DNA of 37,021 nt from JBOZRQ01 sp050789255 (GCA_050789255.1 JBOZRQ010000021.1:1-37021); one strand, 5' to 3'; shown: positions 14,388 to 22,892, numbered from the stretch's first letter. Numbers and translations are program-made. The notes: generated from the sequence alone by a model not told the origin.

Positions 14388-14981
14388 GTGCAGAGGCCCG
14401 AACCGCTGGAGAAGACCAGCCTGATCAGCAAGTCCGAGGGATGCAAGCTCTGGGCGACCAACGACTACGACGTCGCGATTCTTGAGTTTGAGTCGGAGGC
14501 CGCCTGCAACGTGGCGGTCCGCCTGCAAGAGCTGGTGCGCAAGCACGCTTTGATGACCAACTTTATCGAGCGGGGCGGGGCAACGAACCTGATCGTGCGC
14601 AGCCTGGAGCCGATCGGGCTTAAGGTTGTGGCCCGCACTACCGCCAACGACACGCAACTTTCGTATGAGGGCAGCCAGGGGCAGCCCTTGGAGATGGATG
14701 ACGTGGTGCGGTACCCGGGTGCGACCCCATCCCGGCGCGAGATGATGGAGGATACGGCGACCCATGTGGCCCGCAGCCTGCGGGCACACCTGGCCGATGA
14801 CGGCGTGACCGACCTGACCGTGCGCCTGGAGTTCGGGCTGGGCGGCCAGGGCGAGTGCCTGTTGCAGGTGATCAACCCGCTGCTGTGCGATTTCGGGAAC
14901 CCGGAGATGTCGGTCGTGTATGCACAGTTAGGAGGAGGATTCGGTGGCTCCGCTATTGACGTGCCCCGACCTGGGACTTAA
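14388..14981 (+). CDS. Degenerate SAICAR synthetase (PurC) paralogue, probably inactive
   Basis: This is a 197-aa protein starting at GTG 14388 with GAGGGGG 9 bases upstream. By eye it follows the short bacterial PurC type from end to end: S-E-G-C-K-L-W-A-T-N-D-Y-D-V (about 16-29) corresponds to Y-E-G-K-A-K-x-I-Y-x-T-D-D-x-D-x; TNFIERGGATNLIVRSLEPI (57-76) to T-H-F-x-E-x-L-S-D-R-E-x-x-V-K-K-V-E-I-I-P; and LTVRLEFGLGGQGECLLQVI (143-162) to L-I-D-F-K-L-E-F-G-x-x-x-x-G-x-x-x-L-x-D-E-I. The active-site Lys in GKxK, the Asp of D-F-K-L-E-F-G and the D-E-I-S-P-D-[ST] block (here Q-V-I-N-P-L-L) are all changed, and the middle is shortened, so catalysis is unlikely. Its last 38 bases overlap the start of true purC. 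The open frame and good SD argue against simple decay. A regulatory or scaffolding role is speculation. Confidence 0.75.
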   Translation: MQRPEPLEKTSLISKSEGCKLWATNDYDVAILEFESEAACNVAVRLQELVRKHALMTNFIERGGATNLIVRSLEPIGLKVVARTTANDTQLSYEGSQGQPLEMDDVVRYPGATPSRREMMEDTATHVARSLRAHLADDGVTDLTVRLEFGLGGQGECLLQVINPLLCDFGNPEMSVVYAQLGGGFGGSAIDVPRPGT

Positions 14982-15825
14982 GCGGCTGCACAAGGGCAAG
15001 GTCCGGGAGGTCTTTGAGCTCCCCGGCGACCGCCTGCTGATGGTTGCCTCGGACCGGCTCTCCGCCTTTGACGTGGTCTTCCCGCAGGGCATTCCCGGCA
15101 AGGGCCGGGTGCTGACCGGGCTTTCGGTGCTCTGGTTCAACGCGACCAAGCACATTTGCGCCAACCACCTGCTGAGCACAGATGTCTCGGAGCTGGGGCT
15201 GCCTGAGGCGGCAGTCCCGGTGCTCCAGGGGCGCTCGGTGGTGGTCCGCCGGACCAAGCGGATCGACGTGGAGTGCGTGGTGCGCGGCTACCTGGCCGGC
15301 TCGGGCTGGAAGGAGTACCAGCAGAGCCGCTCAGTTTGCGGGATCGCCCTGCCCGAGGGCCTGAAGCTGAACTCGAAGCTGCCGGCGCCCATCTTCACCC
15401 CGGCGCTCAAGAACGACGTCGGGCACGACGAGAACGTATCCGAAGACCGGGTCCGGGCTGCTTACGGCGATGAGATCACCTCGTTCCTCAAGCGCACCTC
15501 GATCGCCCTATACGAGTTCGCCGCCGCGAAGGCAGCCGAGGTGGGGATCATCCTCGCCGACACCAAGTTCGAGTTCGGCCTCGTGGGCGATGAGGTGATC
15601 CTGATCGACGAGGTCTTCACCCCCGACTCCAGCCGCTATTGGCCCGCCGACCGCTACGTGGAGGGGCAGCCGATCGACAGCCTGGACAAGCAGCCCATCC
15701 GCGACCACGTCGAGCGCATCGGCTGGGACAAGCAGCCGCCTGCTCCCGTTCTGCCACAGACGTTGATTGAAGAAACTTCGGCTCGGTATGAGGACGCCCT
15801 GGGTCGTCTCCGTCGGGTGCTGTAA
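14944..15825 (+). CDS. purC: Phosphoribosylaminoimidazole-succinocarboxamide (SAICAR) synthetase
   Basis: PurC joins aspartate to CAIR with ATP to make SAICAR. This is the 293-aa long form found in yeast and actinobacteria, not the roughly 235-aa form common in Bacillus. GTG 14944 has AGGAGGAGG 4-12 bases upstream and lies inside the end of the degenerate paralogue. Motifs: HKGKVREVFEL (about 16-26), A-S-D-R-L-S-A-F-D (35-43), VECVVRGYLAGSGWKEY (about 107-123), ADTKFEFGLVGDEVILIDE (about 203-221) and FTPDSSRYW (222-230), the last carrying the metal and substrate residues. All expected catalytic blocks are present, so this copy supplies the activity. Confidence 0.95.
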   Translation: MAPLLTCPDLGLKRLHKGKVREVFELPGDRLLMVASDRLSAFDVVFPQGIPGKGRVLTGLSVLWFNATKHICANHLLSTDVSELGLPEAAVPVLQGRSVVVRRTKRIDVECVVRGYLAGSGWKEYQQSRSVCGIALPEGLKLNSKLPAPIFTPALKNDVGHDENVSEDRVRAAYGDEITSFLKRTSIALYEFAAAKAAEVGIILADTKFEFGLVGDEVILIDEVFTPDSSRYWPADRYVEGQPIDSLDKQPIRDHVERIGWDKQPPAPVLPQTLIEETSARYEDALGRLRRVL

Positions 15826-15829
15826 ACGG

Positions 15830-15931
15830 GACATTTTACGCTGATTACGCAGATTTGACTGATTACGCAGATTGATACACACGGTAAATCATATAAATCT
15901 CTATAATCTGCGTAATCAGCGTAAAAATGCG
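15830..15931. repeat. AT-rich palindromic element between purC and purS
   Basis: Left arm 15833-15855 and right arm 15905-15928 are inverted copies of each other over about 23 bases with one inserted A, separated by 49 bases. The 15-base motif CTGATTACGCAGATT occurs twice directly (15841-15855 and 15859-15873) and once inverted in the right arm. The segment is much richer in A+T than its surroundings and fills the only sizeable gap (135 bases) between purC and purS. It looks like a small inserted palindromic (MITE- or REP-like) element; transcribed, it could form a long hairpin and affect downstream expression. Confidence 0.8.
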
Positions 15932-15960
15932 TCATTTTCTAAAGGGAGAGTGCCAAAAGC

Positions 15961-16272
15961 ATGCTGTTCAAGGCCGAGGTCAAGGTGAGCCTCAAGAAGG
16001 GTGTTCTTGACCCGCAGGGGAGCGCCGTCGAGGGCGCCGTCAAGGCGATGGGCTATACCGGCGTGCCGCAGGTGCGCATTGGCAAGCTGGTTGAGGTCTG
16101 GGTGGAGGCCGAGTCGGAGGAGCAGGCCCGGGACACGGTGCAGGAGCTGGGTAAGAAGATCCTGACCAACCCGGTTATGGAGACGTTCAGCTTCACCATC
16201 GCTCCGTCGTCGGACAAGCTGGTCCAGAGTGTTGGCGCCACGGAGGCTGCCACCAAGACGGGGGTGAAGTAG
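15961..16272 (+). CDS. purS: FGAM synthase subunit PurS
   Basis: PurS bridges PurQ and PurL in the Gram-positive and archaeal type of FGAM synthase and helps channel ammonia. The 103-aa protein shows the family features K-V-S-L-K-K-G-V-L-D-P-Q-G (about 8-20), A-V-K-A-M-G-Y (29-35) and a central V-R-I-G-K-L-V-E-V. Typical PurS is about 80-85 residues; this one carries an extra, probably flexible tail of about 20 residues (S-S-D-K-L-V-Q-S-V-G-A-T). ATG 15961 follows AAAGGGAGAG by about 10 bases. The stop directly abuts the GTG of purQ, consistent with coupled, stoichiometric synthesis. Confidence 0.95.
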   Translation: MLFKAEVKVSLKKGVLDPQGSAVEGAVKAMGYTGVPQVRIGKLVEVWVEAESEEQARDTVQELGKKILTNPVMETFSFTIAPSSDKLVQSVGATEAATKTGVK

Positions 16273-16980
16273 GTGCGCTTCGGCGTTGTTGTCTTCCCCG
16301 GCACCAACTGCGAGATGGACACCTACCACGCCCTGAGCAGCGTGCTGGGGCATGAGGCCAAGTATGTGTGGCACCAGGAGCGAGACTTGTCCGGCTATGA
16401 CGCCCTGGTGCTGGCCGGCGGCTTCTCCTACGGCGACTACCTGCGCACCGGCGCGATCGCCAAGTACTCCCCGGTGATGGAGTCGGTGGCGGAGTTCGCC
16501 GCGGGCGGCCGCCTGGTGCTCGGCATTTGCAACGGCTTTCAGATCCTGACCGAGGCGGGCCTGCTGCCCGGCGCCCTGCAGCGCAACGCGCACCTGCAGT
16601 TCCGGTGCTCCTGGTCCCACCTGCGGGTCGAGAACATCGCCTCCCCGTTCACCAGCACCTGCCGGGAGGGCCAGGTGCTGAAGATCCCCGTCAACCACGG
16701 CGAGGGCAACTACTTTGCCGACGCTGAAACCCTGGACGAGCTCAACCGCAACCGCCAGGTGCTCTGGCGCTACTGCGACCCCGATGGCGACGTCAACCCC
16801 GGCGCCAGCCCCAACGGCTCGGTGGAGAACATCGCCGGCATTATGAACAAGGCCGGCAACGTGGCTGGGCTGATGCCCCACCCGGAGCGCGCCTGCGAGG
16901 AGATCCTCGGCTCCGAGGACGGCCGGCTGCTGTTCCAGGCCATGGTGAACTACGTCACGGGGAGGACCGCACGTGTCTAA
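16273..16980 (+). CDS. purQ: FGAM synthase glutaminase subunit PurQ
   Basis: PurQ hydrolyses glutamine and passes ammonia to PurL. The 235-aa class I glutamine amidotransferase has the nucleophile Cys86 in L-G-I-C-N-G-F-Q, the N-terminal V-V-V-F-P-G-T-N-C, the L-A-G-G-F-S-Y-G-D loop and the catalytic His and Glu in M-P-H-P-E-R-A. GTG 16273 starts immediately after the purS stop; the 3' end overlaps purL by 8 bases. The arrangement purS-purQ-purL matches the three-subunit enzyme. Confidence 0.96.
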   Translation: MRFGVVVFPGTNCEMDTYHALSSVLGHEAKYVWHQERDLSGYDALVLAGGFSYGDYLRTGAIAKYSPVMESVAEFAAGGRLVLGICNGFQILTEAGLLPGALQRNAHLQFRCSWSHLRVENIASPFTSTCREGQVLKIPVNHGEGNYFADAETLDELNRNRQVLWRYCDPDGDVNPGASPNGSVENIAGIMNKAGNVAGLMPHPERACEEILGSEDGRLLFQAMVNYVTGRTARV

Positions 16981-19285
16981 GACGGTTGACCAGGCCTGGG
17001 CCCAGGTAGGCCTGAAGGAGCAAGAGTACCAAAAGGTCTGTGACATCCTTGGCCGCGAACCTAACCATGTAGAACTGCAGATGTTCGGCGTAATGTGGTC
17101 CGAGCACTGTTCTTATAAGCACTCCCGGGCAGCCCTCAAGAAGCTGCCCACCAAGAGCGACCGGGTCCTCCAGGGCCCCGGCGAGAATGCCGGCGTCATC
17201 AAGGTGACCGACGACCTGGCCGTGGCCTTTAAGATCGAGTCCCACAACCACCCGTCCTTCGTGGAGCCCTTCCAGGGCGCCGCCACGGGCGTGGGGGGCA
17301 TCCTGCGCGACGTCTTTACGATGGGCGCCCGGCCCATTGCCATGCTCAACTCCCTGCGCTTCGGCCCGCTCAGCGAGGCCAAGCAGCGCCACCTCTTCGC
17401 CGGCGCCGTCGCCGGCATTGGACACTACGGCAACTGCATGGGCATCCCCACAGTGGGCGGCGAGGTTTACTTCGATGAGTCCTACAAGGGCAATTGCCTT
17501 GTGAACGCCATGTGCGTGGGTATCTTGGACCCGAACAAGATCCGCAAGGGCATCGCCCGGGGCGTGGGCAACCCGATCATGGTGGTCGGCGCCCGCACCG
17601 GCCGTGACGGGATTCACGGCGCCTCCCTGCTGGCCTCGGCCGAGTTCAGCGAGGCGGCGGAGGACAAGCGCCCCTCGGTTCAGGTGGGCGACCCCTTCAT
17701 GGAGAAGCTGCTGCTGGAGGCCTGCCTGGAGCTCTTCGAGACCGATGCGGTCGTGGGCATTCAGGACATGGGCGCCGCGGGACTGATCTCCTCTTCCTGC
17801 GAAATGGCGGCCCGCGGCGACGTCGGGCTTGAGATGGATGTGCGCAGGGTCCCCGCCCGCGAGGAGGGGATGCTGGCCTGGGAGTTCCTGCTCTCCGAGA
17901 GCCAGGAGCGCATGCTGGTCTGCGTGCAGAAGGGCCGCGAGGCCGAGGTGGAGGCGATCTTCCAGAAGTGGGGCCTGCTCTCCGCCGTAATCGGCCAGGT
18001 GACGGATGACGGCATGATTCGGGTGCTGGATGGCGAGACCGTGGTGGCGGAGGTGCCCGCCCACGCCCTGGCCGACGAGGCGCCGATCTATCACCCCGCC
18101 AAGCAGGAGCCGGCCTACCTGGCTGAGCTCCGGAAGTTTGACTTCTCCACCCTGCCCCTGCCGACCGACTACAACGAGACGCTGCTCAAGCTGCTGAACA
18201 GCCCGAACATCGGCAGCCGGGAGTGGATCTACCGGCAGTACGACCACATGGTCCTCCTCGGCACCGTCATCGCCCCGGGCGCCGACGCTGCCCTGCTGCG
18301 GGTGCGTTCGGCGGCGAAGCCGGGCATTCACGGGGCTTTCGCGGGCTCGGTGGCTCAGGCAAATGGTGGCGAGACGATGGGCATCGCGGCGAAAATCGAC
18401 TGCAACGCCCGCTACGTCTACCTCAACCCGAAGCGCGGCACCGCTATCGCTGTGGCCGAGGCGGCCCGCAACTGTGCGGTGACGGGCGCCCGTCCGGTGG
18501 CCATCACCAACAACTGCAACTTCGGCAACCCCGAGAAGCCCGAGGTCTTCTGGACCTTCGACCAGGCGATCGACGGCATGGCAGAGGCCTGCAACGCCCT
18601 GGGCACCCCGGTGACCGGCGGCAACGTGTCGCTCTACAACGAGACCAACGGCTCCGCGATCCATCCCACGCCGACCATCGGCATGATCGCTGTGCACGAG
18701 AGCGTCGAGAAGGCGGTCACCCCCGGCTTCAAGAACGTCGGCGACGTAATCGCCCTGCTGGGCGTCACCAAGGATGAGCTGGGCGGCTCCGAGTACGCCA
18801 AGCTGATCCATGGCGTGCTCGCCGGCGACGCCCCCGAGATCGACCTGGCCTTCGAGAAGCGGCTCCAGGACTGCATGATCCAGCTGGTCCAGGACGGCGC
18901 GGTCACCGCTGCCCACGACGTGGCCGAGGGCGGCCTCACCGTGGCCCTCGCCGAGATGGCCATCGCAGGCAAGAAGGGCTGCCAGGTCAACGTCTTCGTC
19001 AACGAGGGCCGTGTCGATGGCAACCTCTTCGGCGAGAGCCAGTCCCGGATTCTGGTCACCGTCCACCGCGACAACGTGATGGTCCTGCGCTCAATCTGCA
19101 TCCAGCACGGCATCCCCCTGCGCCTTTTGGGCGACGTGACCGACACCGAGCGCTTCGAGCTAACCGCCCTCGCCCCCGGCGCGGAGTCGGAGTTCGTCTT
19201 CCGCCGTGAACAGCTGATCAACCTGCCCGTGGCCGAGCTGGAGAAGGCTTATAAGGAGGCGATTCCGCAGTGGATGGGCGCGTAA
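16973..19285 (+). CDS. purL: FGAM synthase large subunit PurL (small type)
   Basis: PurL converts FGAR to FGAM with ATP, using ammonia from PurQ. The 770-aa length fits the small PurL that needs PurS and PurQ, in contrast to the roughly 1300-aa single-chain enzyme. GTG 16973 lies inside purQ with GGGGAGG upstream. Motifs: MWSEHCSYKHSR (about 41-52), K-I-E-S-H-N-H-P-S-F-V-E-P-F-Q-G-A-A-T-G (about 84-103) with V-G-G-I-L-R-D, and the second-half G-G-N-V-S-L-Y-N-E-T (about 547-556) and H-D-V-A-E-G-G-L. Both AIR-synthetase-like halves are complete. The 3' end overlaps purF by 16 bases. Confidence 0.97.
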   Translation: MSKTVDQAWAQVGLKEQEYQKVCDILGREPNHVELQMFGVMWSEHCSYKHSRAALKKLPTKSDRVLQGPGENAGVIKVTDDLAVAFKIESHNHPSFVEPFQGAATGVGGILRDVFTMGARPIAMLNSLRFGPLSEAKQRHLFAGAVAGIGHYGNCMGIPTVGGEVYFDESYKGNCLVNAMCVGILDPNKIRKGIARGVGNPIMVVGARTGRDGIHGASLLASAEFSEAAEDKRPSVQVGDPFMEKLLLEACLELFETDAVVGIQDMGAAGLISSSCEMAARGDVGLEMDVRRVPAREEGMLAWEFLLSESQERMLVCVQKGREAEVEAIFQKWGLLSAVIGQVTDDGMIRVLDGETVVAEVPAHALADEAPIYHPAKQEPAYLAELRKFDFSTLPLPTDYNETLLKLLNSPNIGSREWIYRQYDHMVLLGTVIAPGADAALLRVRSAAKPGIHGAFAGSVAQANGGETMGIAAKIDCNARYVYLNPKRGTAIAVAEAARNCAVTGARPVAITNNCNFGNPEKPEVFWTFDQAIDGMAEACNALGTPVTGGNVSLYNETNGSAIHPTPTIGMIAVHESVEKAVTPGFKNVGDVIALLGVTKDELGGSEYAKLIHGVLAGDAPEIDLAFEKRLQDCMIQLVQDGAVTAAHDVAEGGLTVALAEMAIAGKKGCQVNVFVNEGRVDGNLFGESQSRILVTVHRDNVMVLRSICIQHGIPLRLLGDVTDTERFELTALAPGAESEFVFRREQLINLPVAELEKAYKEAIPQWMGA

Positions 19286-20772
19286 AGGCCGCCGACCCGA
19301 GCCTGGAGCTGGCCCTGCACCCCTACCGGAATGGCTTCGCCACCAACCCCGCCAAGGGCCCTGTCGACGAGTGCGGCGTCTTTGGCATCTACGGAAATGA
19401 GAATGCCGCCCGCATTACCCACCACGCCCTGATCGCCCTGCAGCACCGCGGCCAGGAGAGCGCCGGGATCGTGACCTCCACCGGCAAGGACCTGCTGACT
19501 CACAAGGGCATGGGCCTGGTCAACGATGTGTTCGATGCCCCCGCCACCCTTGAGAAGCTGCGGGGCCACATCGCCATCGGCCATGTGCGTTACTCGACCA
19601 CCGGCTCGTCCAACCTGGGCAACGCTCAGCCGATCCTGGTCAACTCCCGCAAGGGCGGCATCGCGCTGGCCCACAACGGCAACCTGGTTGACGCCGACCC
19701 GATCCGGGAGGGGCTGGAGAACGAGGGCGCCATCTTCTCGACCACGGTGGACACCGAGGTGCTGGCCCACCTGATCGTGCGGGCCAAGAAGGAGACCATC
19801 GAGGAGTCGGTGCTGTGGGCCATCAACCAGGTTCACGGCGGCTACGCCCTGCTGATCCTGACCAACGACAAGCTGATCGCCGTGCGGGACCCCCATGGCA
19901 TCCGCCCGCTCCAGCTGGGCCGCCTGGGCGATGCCTGGTGCCTGGCCTCCGAGTCCTGCGCCTTCGACACCGTGGGCGCCGATTTCGTGCGGGAGGTGGC
20001 GCCCGGCGAGATGATCACCATCTCCGCCAACGGTGCGCTGCGCTCGCAGACCGCCATCAAGGCGGCGGGCACCAGCCGGCCTTGCATGTTTGAGTTCATC
20101 TACTTCGCCCGCCCCGACACCCAGCTGGAGGGCGTCAACATGCATGCCGTCCGCAAGGAGATGGGGCGCCAGCTTGCCCGGGAGGCCCCCGCCGAGGCGG
20201 ATATCGTCATCGGCGTGCCGGACAGCTCCATCTCGGCGGCCACGGGCTACGCAGAGGCGTCGGGCATCCCGTATGAGGTGGGCTTGATCAAGAACCGCTA
20301 CATCGCCCGGACCTTCATTCTCCCTTCGCAGATGAAGCGGGAGGCGGCGCTGCGGCTGAAGCTGAACCCGCTGCGGAAGGTGATCTCCGGCAAGCGGGTG
20401 GTGCTGGTCGACGACTCGATCGTGCGGGGGACGACCTCGAAGCATCTGGTCTCGCTGCTCCGGGAGGCCGGCGCCCGGGAGGTCCACATGCGCATCTCCT
20501 CGCCGCCCTATAAGAACGCCTGCCACTACGGCATCGATACCACGCAGGTGAAGGACCTGGTCGCCAAGGGCCGTGACCTGGAGGCGATCCGGGACTACAT
20601 TGGTGCTGACAGCCTGTACTACCTCTCCACGGAGGGCATGGTGAAGGCGGTGGGCGTTCCCATGGAGACCGGCCGGGGGTTCTGCCTGGCCTGCTTCAAC
20701 GCCGACTATCCCGTGCCGGTGCTGGAGAACGTGAACAAGTATTCGCTGGAAGGCGGGAATGGCGATGACTAA
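19270..20772 (+). CDS. purF: Amidophosphoribosyltransferase, Fe-S type with long propeptide
   Basis: PurF commits PRPP and glutamine to purine synthesis by forming phosphoribosylamine. GTG 19270 is supported by AAGGAGG (19253-19259), 10 bases upstream, inside purL. The catalytic N-terminal Cys of the mature enzyme is Cys35 in VDE-CGVFG, so a 34-residue propeptide must be removed; the B. subtilis propeptide is about 11 residues. Iron-sulphur ligand cysteines of the Bacillus type are visible in S-R-P-C-M-F-E, K-N-A-C-H-Y-G and G-F-C-L-A-C-F-N. The PRPP loop is V-V-L-V-D-D-S-I-V-R-G-T-T (about 377-389). The protein is 500 aa and its end overlaps purM by 14 bases. Confidence 0.96.
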   Translation: MDGRVKAADPSLELALHPYRNGFATNPAKGPVDECGVFGIYGNENAARITHHALIALQHRGQESAGIVTSTGKDLLTHKGMGLVNDVFDAPATLEKLRGHIAIGHVRYSTTGSSNLGNAQPILVNSRKGGIALAHNGNLVDADPIREGLENEGAIFSTTVDTEVLAHLIVRAKKETIEESVLWAINQVHGGYALLILTNDKLIAVRDPHGIRPLQLGRLGDAWCLASESCAFDTVGADFVREVAPGEMITISANGALRSQTAIKAAGTSRPCMFEFIYFARPDTQLEGVNMHAVRKEMGRQLAREAPAEADIVIGVPDSSISAATGYAEASGIPYEVGLIKNRYIARTFILPSQMKREAALRLKLNPLRKVISGKRVVLVDDSIVRGTTSKHLVSLLREAGAREVHMRISSPPYKNACHYGIDTTQVKDLVAKGRDLEAIRDYIGADSLYYLSTEGMVKAVGVPMETGRGFCLACFNADYPVPVLENVNKYSLEGGNGDD

Positions 20773-21814
20773 GCAGCCCCTCACCTACGCCGACGCAGGA
20801 GTCAACCGCGACCGCCACTACGAACTGGTCAAGCGCATCGCCGAGCATACGGGCCGCACGGCCCGGGCCGGGATGCTGAGCAACATCGGGGCCTTTGGCG
20901 GCTTCTTCGCCCCCGACCTGAAGAAATACCCCGATCCGGTGCTGGTGAGCGGCACCGACGGCGTGGGCACAAAGCTGAAGCTCGCCTTCCTGAGCGGTAA
21001 GCACGACACCGTCGGCCAGGACCTGGTGGCCATGTGCGTCAACGACATTCTCTGCCAGGGCGCCGAGCCGCTCTTCTTCCTGGACTACATCGGCATCGCC
21101 CAGAAGGACCTGGTGGTGCTGGAGCAGGTGGTGAAGGGCATCGCCGACGGCTGCCTGCTGGCAGGCTGCGCCCTGGTGGGCGGCGAGACCGCCGAGCTGC
21201 CGGGCATGTACGCCCCCGGGGAGTACGACATGGCGGGCTTCGCCGTGGGAATCGTCAACCGGGATAAGATCCTGACCGGGGAGAAGGTGGCGGCGGGGGA
21301 CAAGCTGGTGGCGCTCGGCGCCAGCGGGCTGCACTCCAACGGCTACTCCCTGGCCCGCCGGGTGCTGCTGAAGCAGGACGGCGGGGCTTATGAGCCTGGG
21401 GAGACCCCGGCGGAGCTCGGCGGCGCCTCGGTCATCGATGTGATGCTGACCCCGACCCGGATTTACGCCAAGACCATGATCGCCCTGCTGGAGCGCTTTG
21501 AGATCCACGGCGCGGCGAACATCACCGGCGGTGGCCTGCACGAGAACATCCCCCGCATGCTGCACGATGGCGTGAAGGCCCGGGTGCAGTACGGCAGCTG
21601 GCCGGTCCCGGCGGTCTTCCAGATGATCGAGCGGCTCGGGCCGGTTGAGCCCCAAGAGATGGAGTCCACCTTCAACCTGGGCATCGGGATGGTGCTTGCT
21701 GTGCCGGCTGCGGAGGCCGAAGCGGTGGCTGCGGCGGCCCGGGAGCTGGGCGAGCAGGCCTGGATCATCGGCGATGTGGTGGCGGGGGAGCCCGCAGTAG
21801 AGGTTGTGCGATGA
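20759..21814 (+). CDS. purM: AIR synthetase
   Basis: PurM closes the imidazole ring, converting FGAM to AIR with ATP. The 351-aa protein carries G-T-D-G-V-G-T-K-L-K (about 63-72), V-N-D-I-L-C-Q-G-A-E-P-L-F-F-L-D-Y (about 94-110), G-G-E-T-A-E-L-P-G-M-Y (about 142-152) and N-I-T-G-G-G-L-H-E-N (about 254-263), all usual for the family. ATG 20759 overlaps the purF end; in-frame ATG 20765 is an alternative. The 3' end overlaps purN by 4 bases (ATGA). Confidence 0.96.
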   Translation: MAMTKQPLTYADAGVNRDRHYELVKRIAEHTGRTARAGMLSNIGAFGGFFAPDLKKYPDPVLVSGTDGVGTKLKLAFLSGKHDTVGQDLVAMCVNDILCQGAEPLFFLDYIGIAQKDLVVLEQVVKGIADGCLLAGCALVGGETAELPGMYAPGEYDMAGFAVGIVNRDKILTGEKVAAGDKLVALGASGLHSNGYSLARRVLLKQDGGAYEPGETPAELGGASVIDVMLTPTRIYAKTMIALLERFEIHGAANITGGGLHENIPRMLHDGVKARVQYGSWPVPAVFQMIERLGPVEPQEMESTFNLGIGMVLAVPAAEAEAVAAAARELGEQAWIIGDVVAGEPAVEVVR

Positions 21815-22407
21815 AACTGGGGTTTCTCGCCTCGCACGGCGGTTCGTCGATGCGGGCGATCGTGAGGGCGATTGACGCAGGCGAGCTAGATGCCACCGCC
21901 TGCGTGGTAATCTCCAACAACTCGAAGTCGCCGGCGCTGGCCTTTGCCGTGGAGCAGGGTATTCCCGCCTACCATCTGAGCGACCGGACGGCGGGGTCAC
22001 CGGACCTGTTGGATCAGGCGATTTGCGATACGCTGGTGGGGCATGGCGTCGAGTTAGTGGTGCTGAGCGGCTACATGAAGAAGCTCGGCGCCCATACACT
22101 AGAGCGGTATCACAACCGGGTGCTGAACGTGCACCCGGCCCTGCTGCCCAAGTTCGGCGGGCAGGGCATGTACGGCGACTTCGTGCACGAAGCGGTGCTG
22201 CGAGCGGGTGAGCAGGTTTCCGGGGCGACGATCCACCTGGTCGATCCGGAGTACGACCACGGCCGGACTCTGGCCCAGCGTGAGGTGCCGGTTATGCCAG
22301 GCGACTCGGTCCAGACGCTCTCGGAGCGGGTCCGGGCCGCGGAGCCGGGCCTCTATGTGGAGGTCCTGAAGGCGATTGCCGGCGGCGAGCTGCGGCTGGA
22401 CGCGTGA
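21811..22407 (+). CDS. purN: GAR formyltransferase
   Basis: PurN transfers a formyl group from 10-formyl-THF to GAR. The 198-aa protein keeps the N-H-D triad: Asn and His in L-N-V-H-P-A-L-L-P-K-F-G-G (about 107-119) and Asp in V-D-P-E-Y-D-H-G (about 144-151). The usual D-T-G-P-I-I segment is D-H-G-R-T-L here, and the N-terminal loop is S-H-G-G-S-S-M rather than S-G-x-G-S-N, so it is a somewhat divergent member. The segment G-Q-G-M-Y-G is typical. It is coupled to purM by a 4-base overlap. Confidence 0.93.
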   Translation: MKLGFLASHGGSSMRAIVRAIDAGELDATACVVISNNSKSPALAFAVEQGIPAYHLSDRTAGSPDLLDQAICDTLVGHGVELVVLSGYMKKLGAHTLERYHNRVLNVHPALLPKFGGQGMYGDFVHEAVLRAGEQVSGATIHLVDPEYDHGRTLAQREVPVMPGDSVQTLSERVRAAEPGLYVEVLKAIAGGELRLDA

Positions 22408-22460
22408 TTTCCGGCCCCTGAAGGGGATACTGTAGTGTAAATCAGGGGGTGACTGGCGGC

Positions 22461-22892
22461 GTGGCTTGCGTTCGGAGAATGGCGGTAGGGGCTGTGGTTC
22501 TGAACGAGGCCGGCCAGGTCTTGCTGGTTTACAACCGGGGGCAAAGGGGATCGCACTGGTCGTTGCCGAAGGGGTCTTGCGAAGAGGGCGAGTCGCTGGA
22601 GGAGACGCTCCGGCGGGAGGTCAAGGAAGAGACCGGGCTCGACGTCGCCCTTGTGGACCTGGCCTTTGTGACCGAGTGGTTCGTGGCAGGGCGCCAGGAG
22701 TGGTACCTGCAGTTCTACTTCTCGGTGAAGATCGTGGGCGGCATCGCCTGCGTGCAGCCCGAGGACGACGACGTAACCCAGGTCAAGTGGGTGGCGCCCG
22801 GTCAGATCCGGCAGTACATGAACTACCGGCCCTGGGTGGAACCGCTCCAGGCGTGGCTCAGTGAGCGGCGGCCGCGGTACCATCTCTTTTAG
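22461..22892 (+). CDS. Nudix hydrolase 1
   Basis: This is a 143-aa Nudix protein. GTG 22461 is chosen because AGGGGGTGA (22444-22452) lies 8 bases upstream; in-frame GTG 22449 sits inside that SD. The complete Nudix box is G-S-C-E-E-G-E-S-L-E-E-T-L-R, then R-E-V-K-E-E-T-G-L (about residues 38-60), with G-S-H-W-S-L-P-K-G before it. The family hydrolyses nucleoside diphosphates linked to another group; the form A-V-G-A-V-V-L-N plus W-S-L-P-K-G resembles Ap4A- or MutT-type members. Position in the pur cluster suggests cleaning of purine nucleotides, which is inference. It is followed 26 bases later by a second Nudix gene. Confidence 0.9.
   Translation: MACVRRMAVGAVVLNEAGQVLLVYNRGQRGSHWSLPKGSCEEGESLEETLRREVKEETGLDVALVDLAFVTEWFVAGRQEWYLQFYFSVKIVGGIACVQPEDDDVTQVKWVAPGQIRQYMNYRPWVEPLQAWLSERRPRYHLF

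Noticed and set aside
16955..19066. Very long open frame (over 700 codons) on the minus strand opposite purL
   Set aside because: Antisense shadow caused by high GC third positions; purL on the plus strand has full family motifs. The same holds for the long minus-strand frames opposite purB, purH, phzF, purD, purF and the NCS2 permease, and for the plus-strand frame opposite purK.
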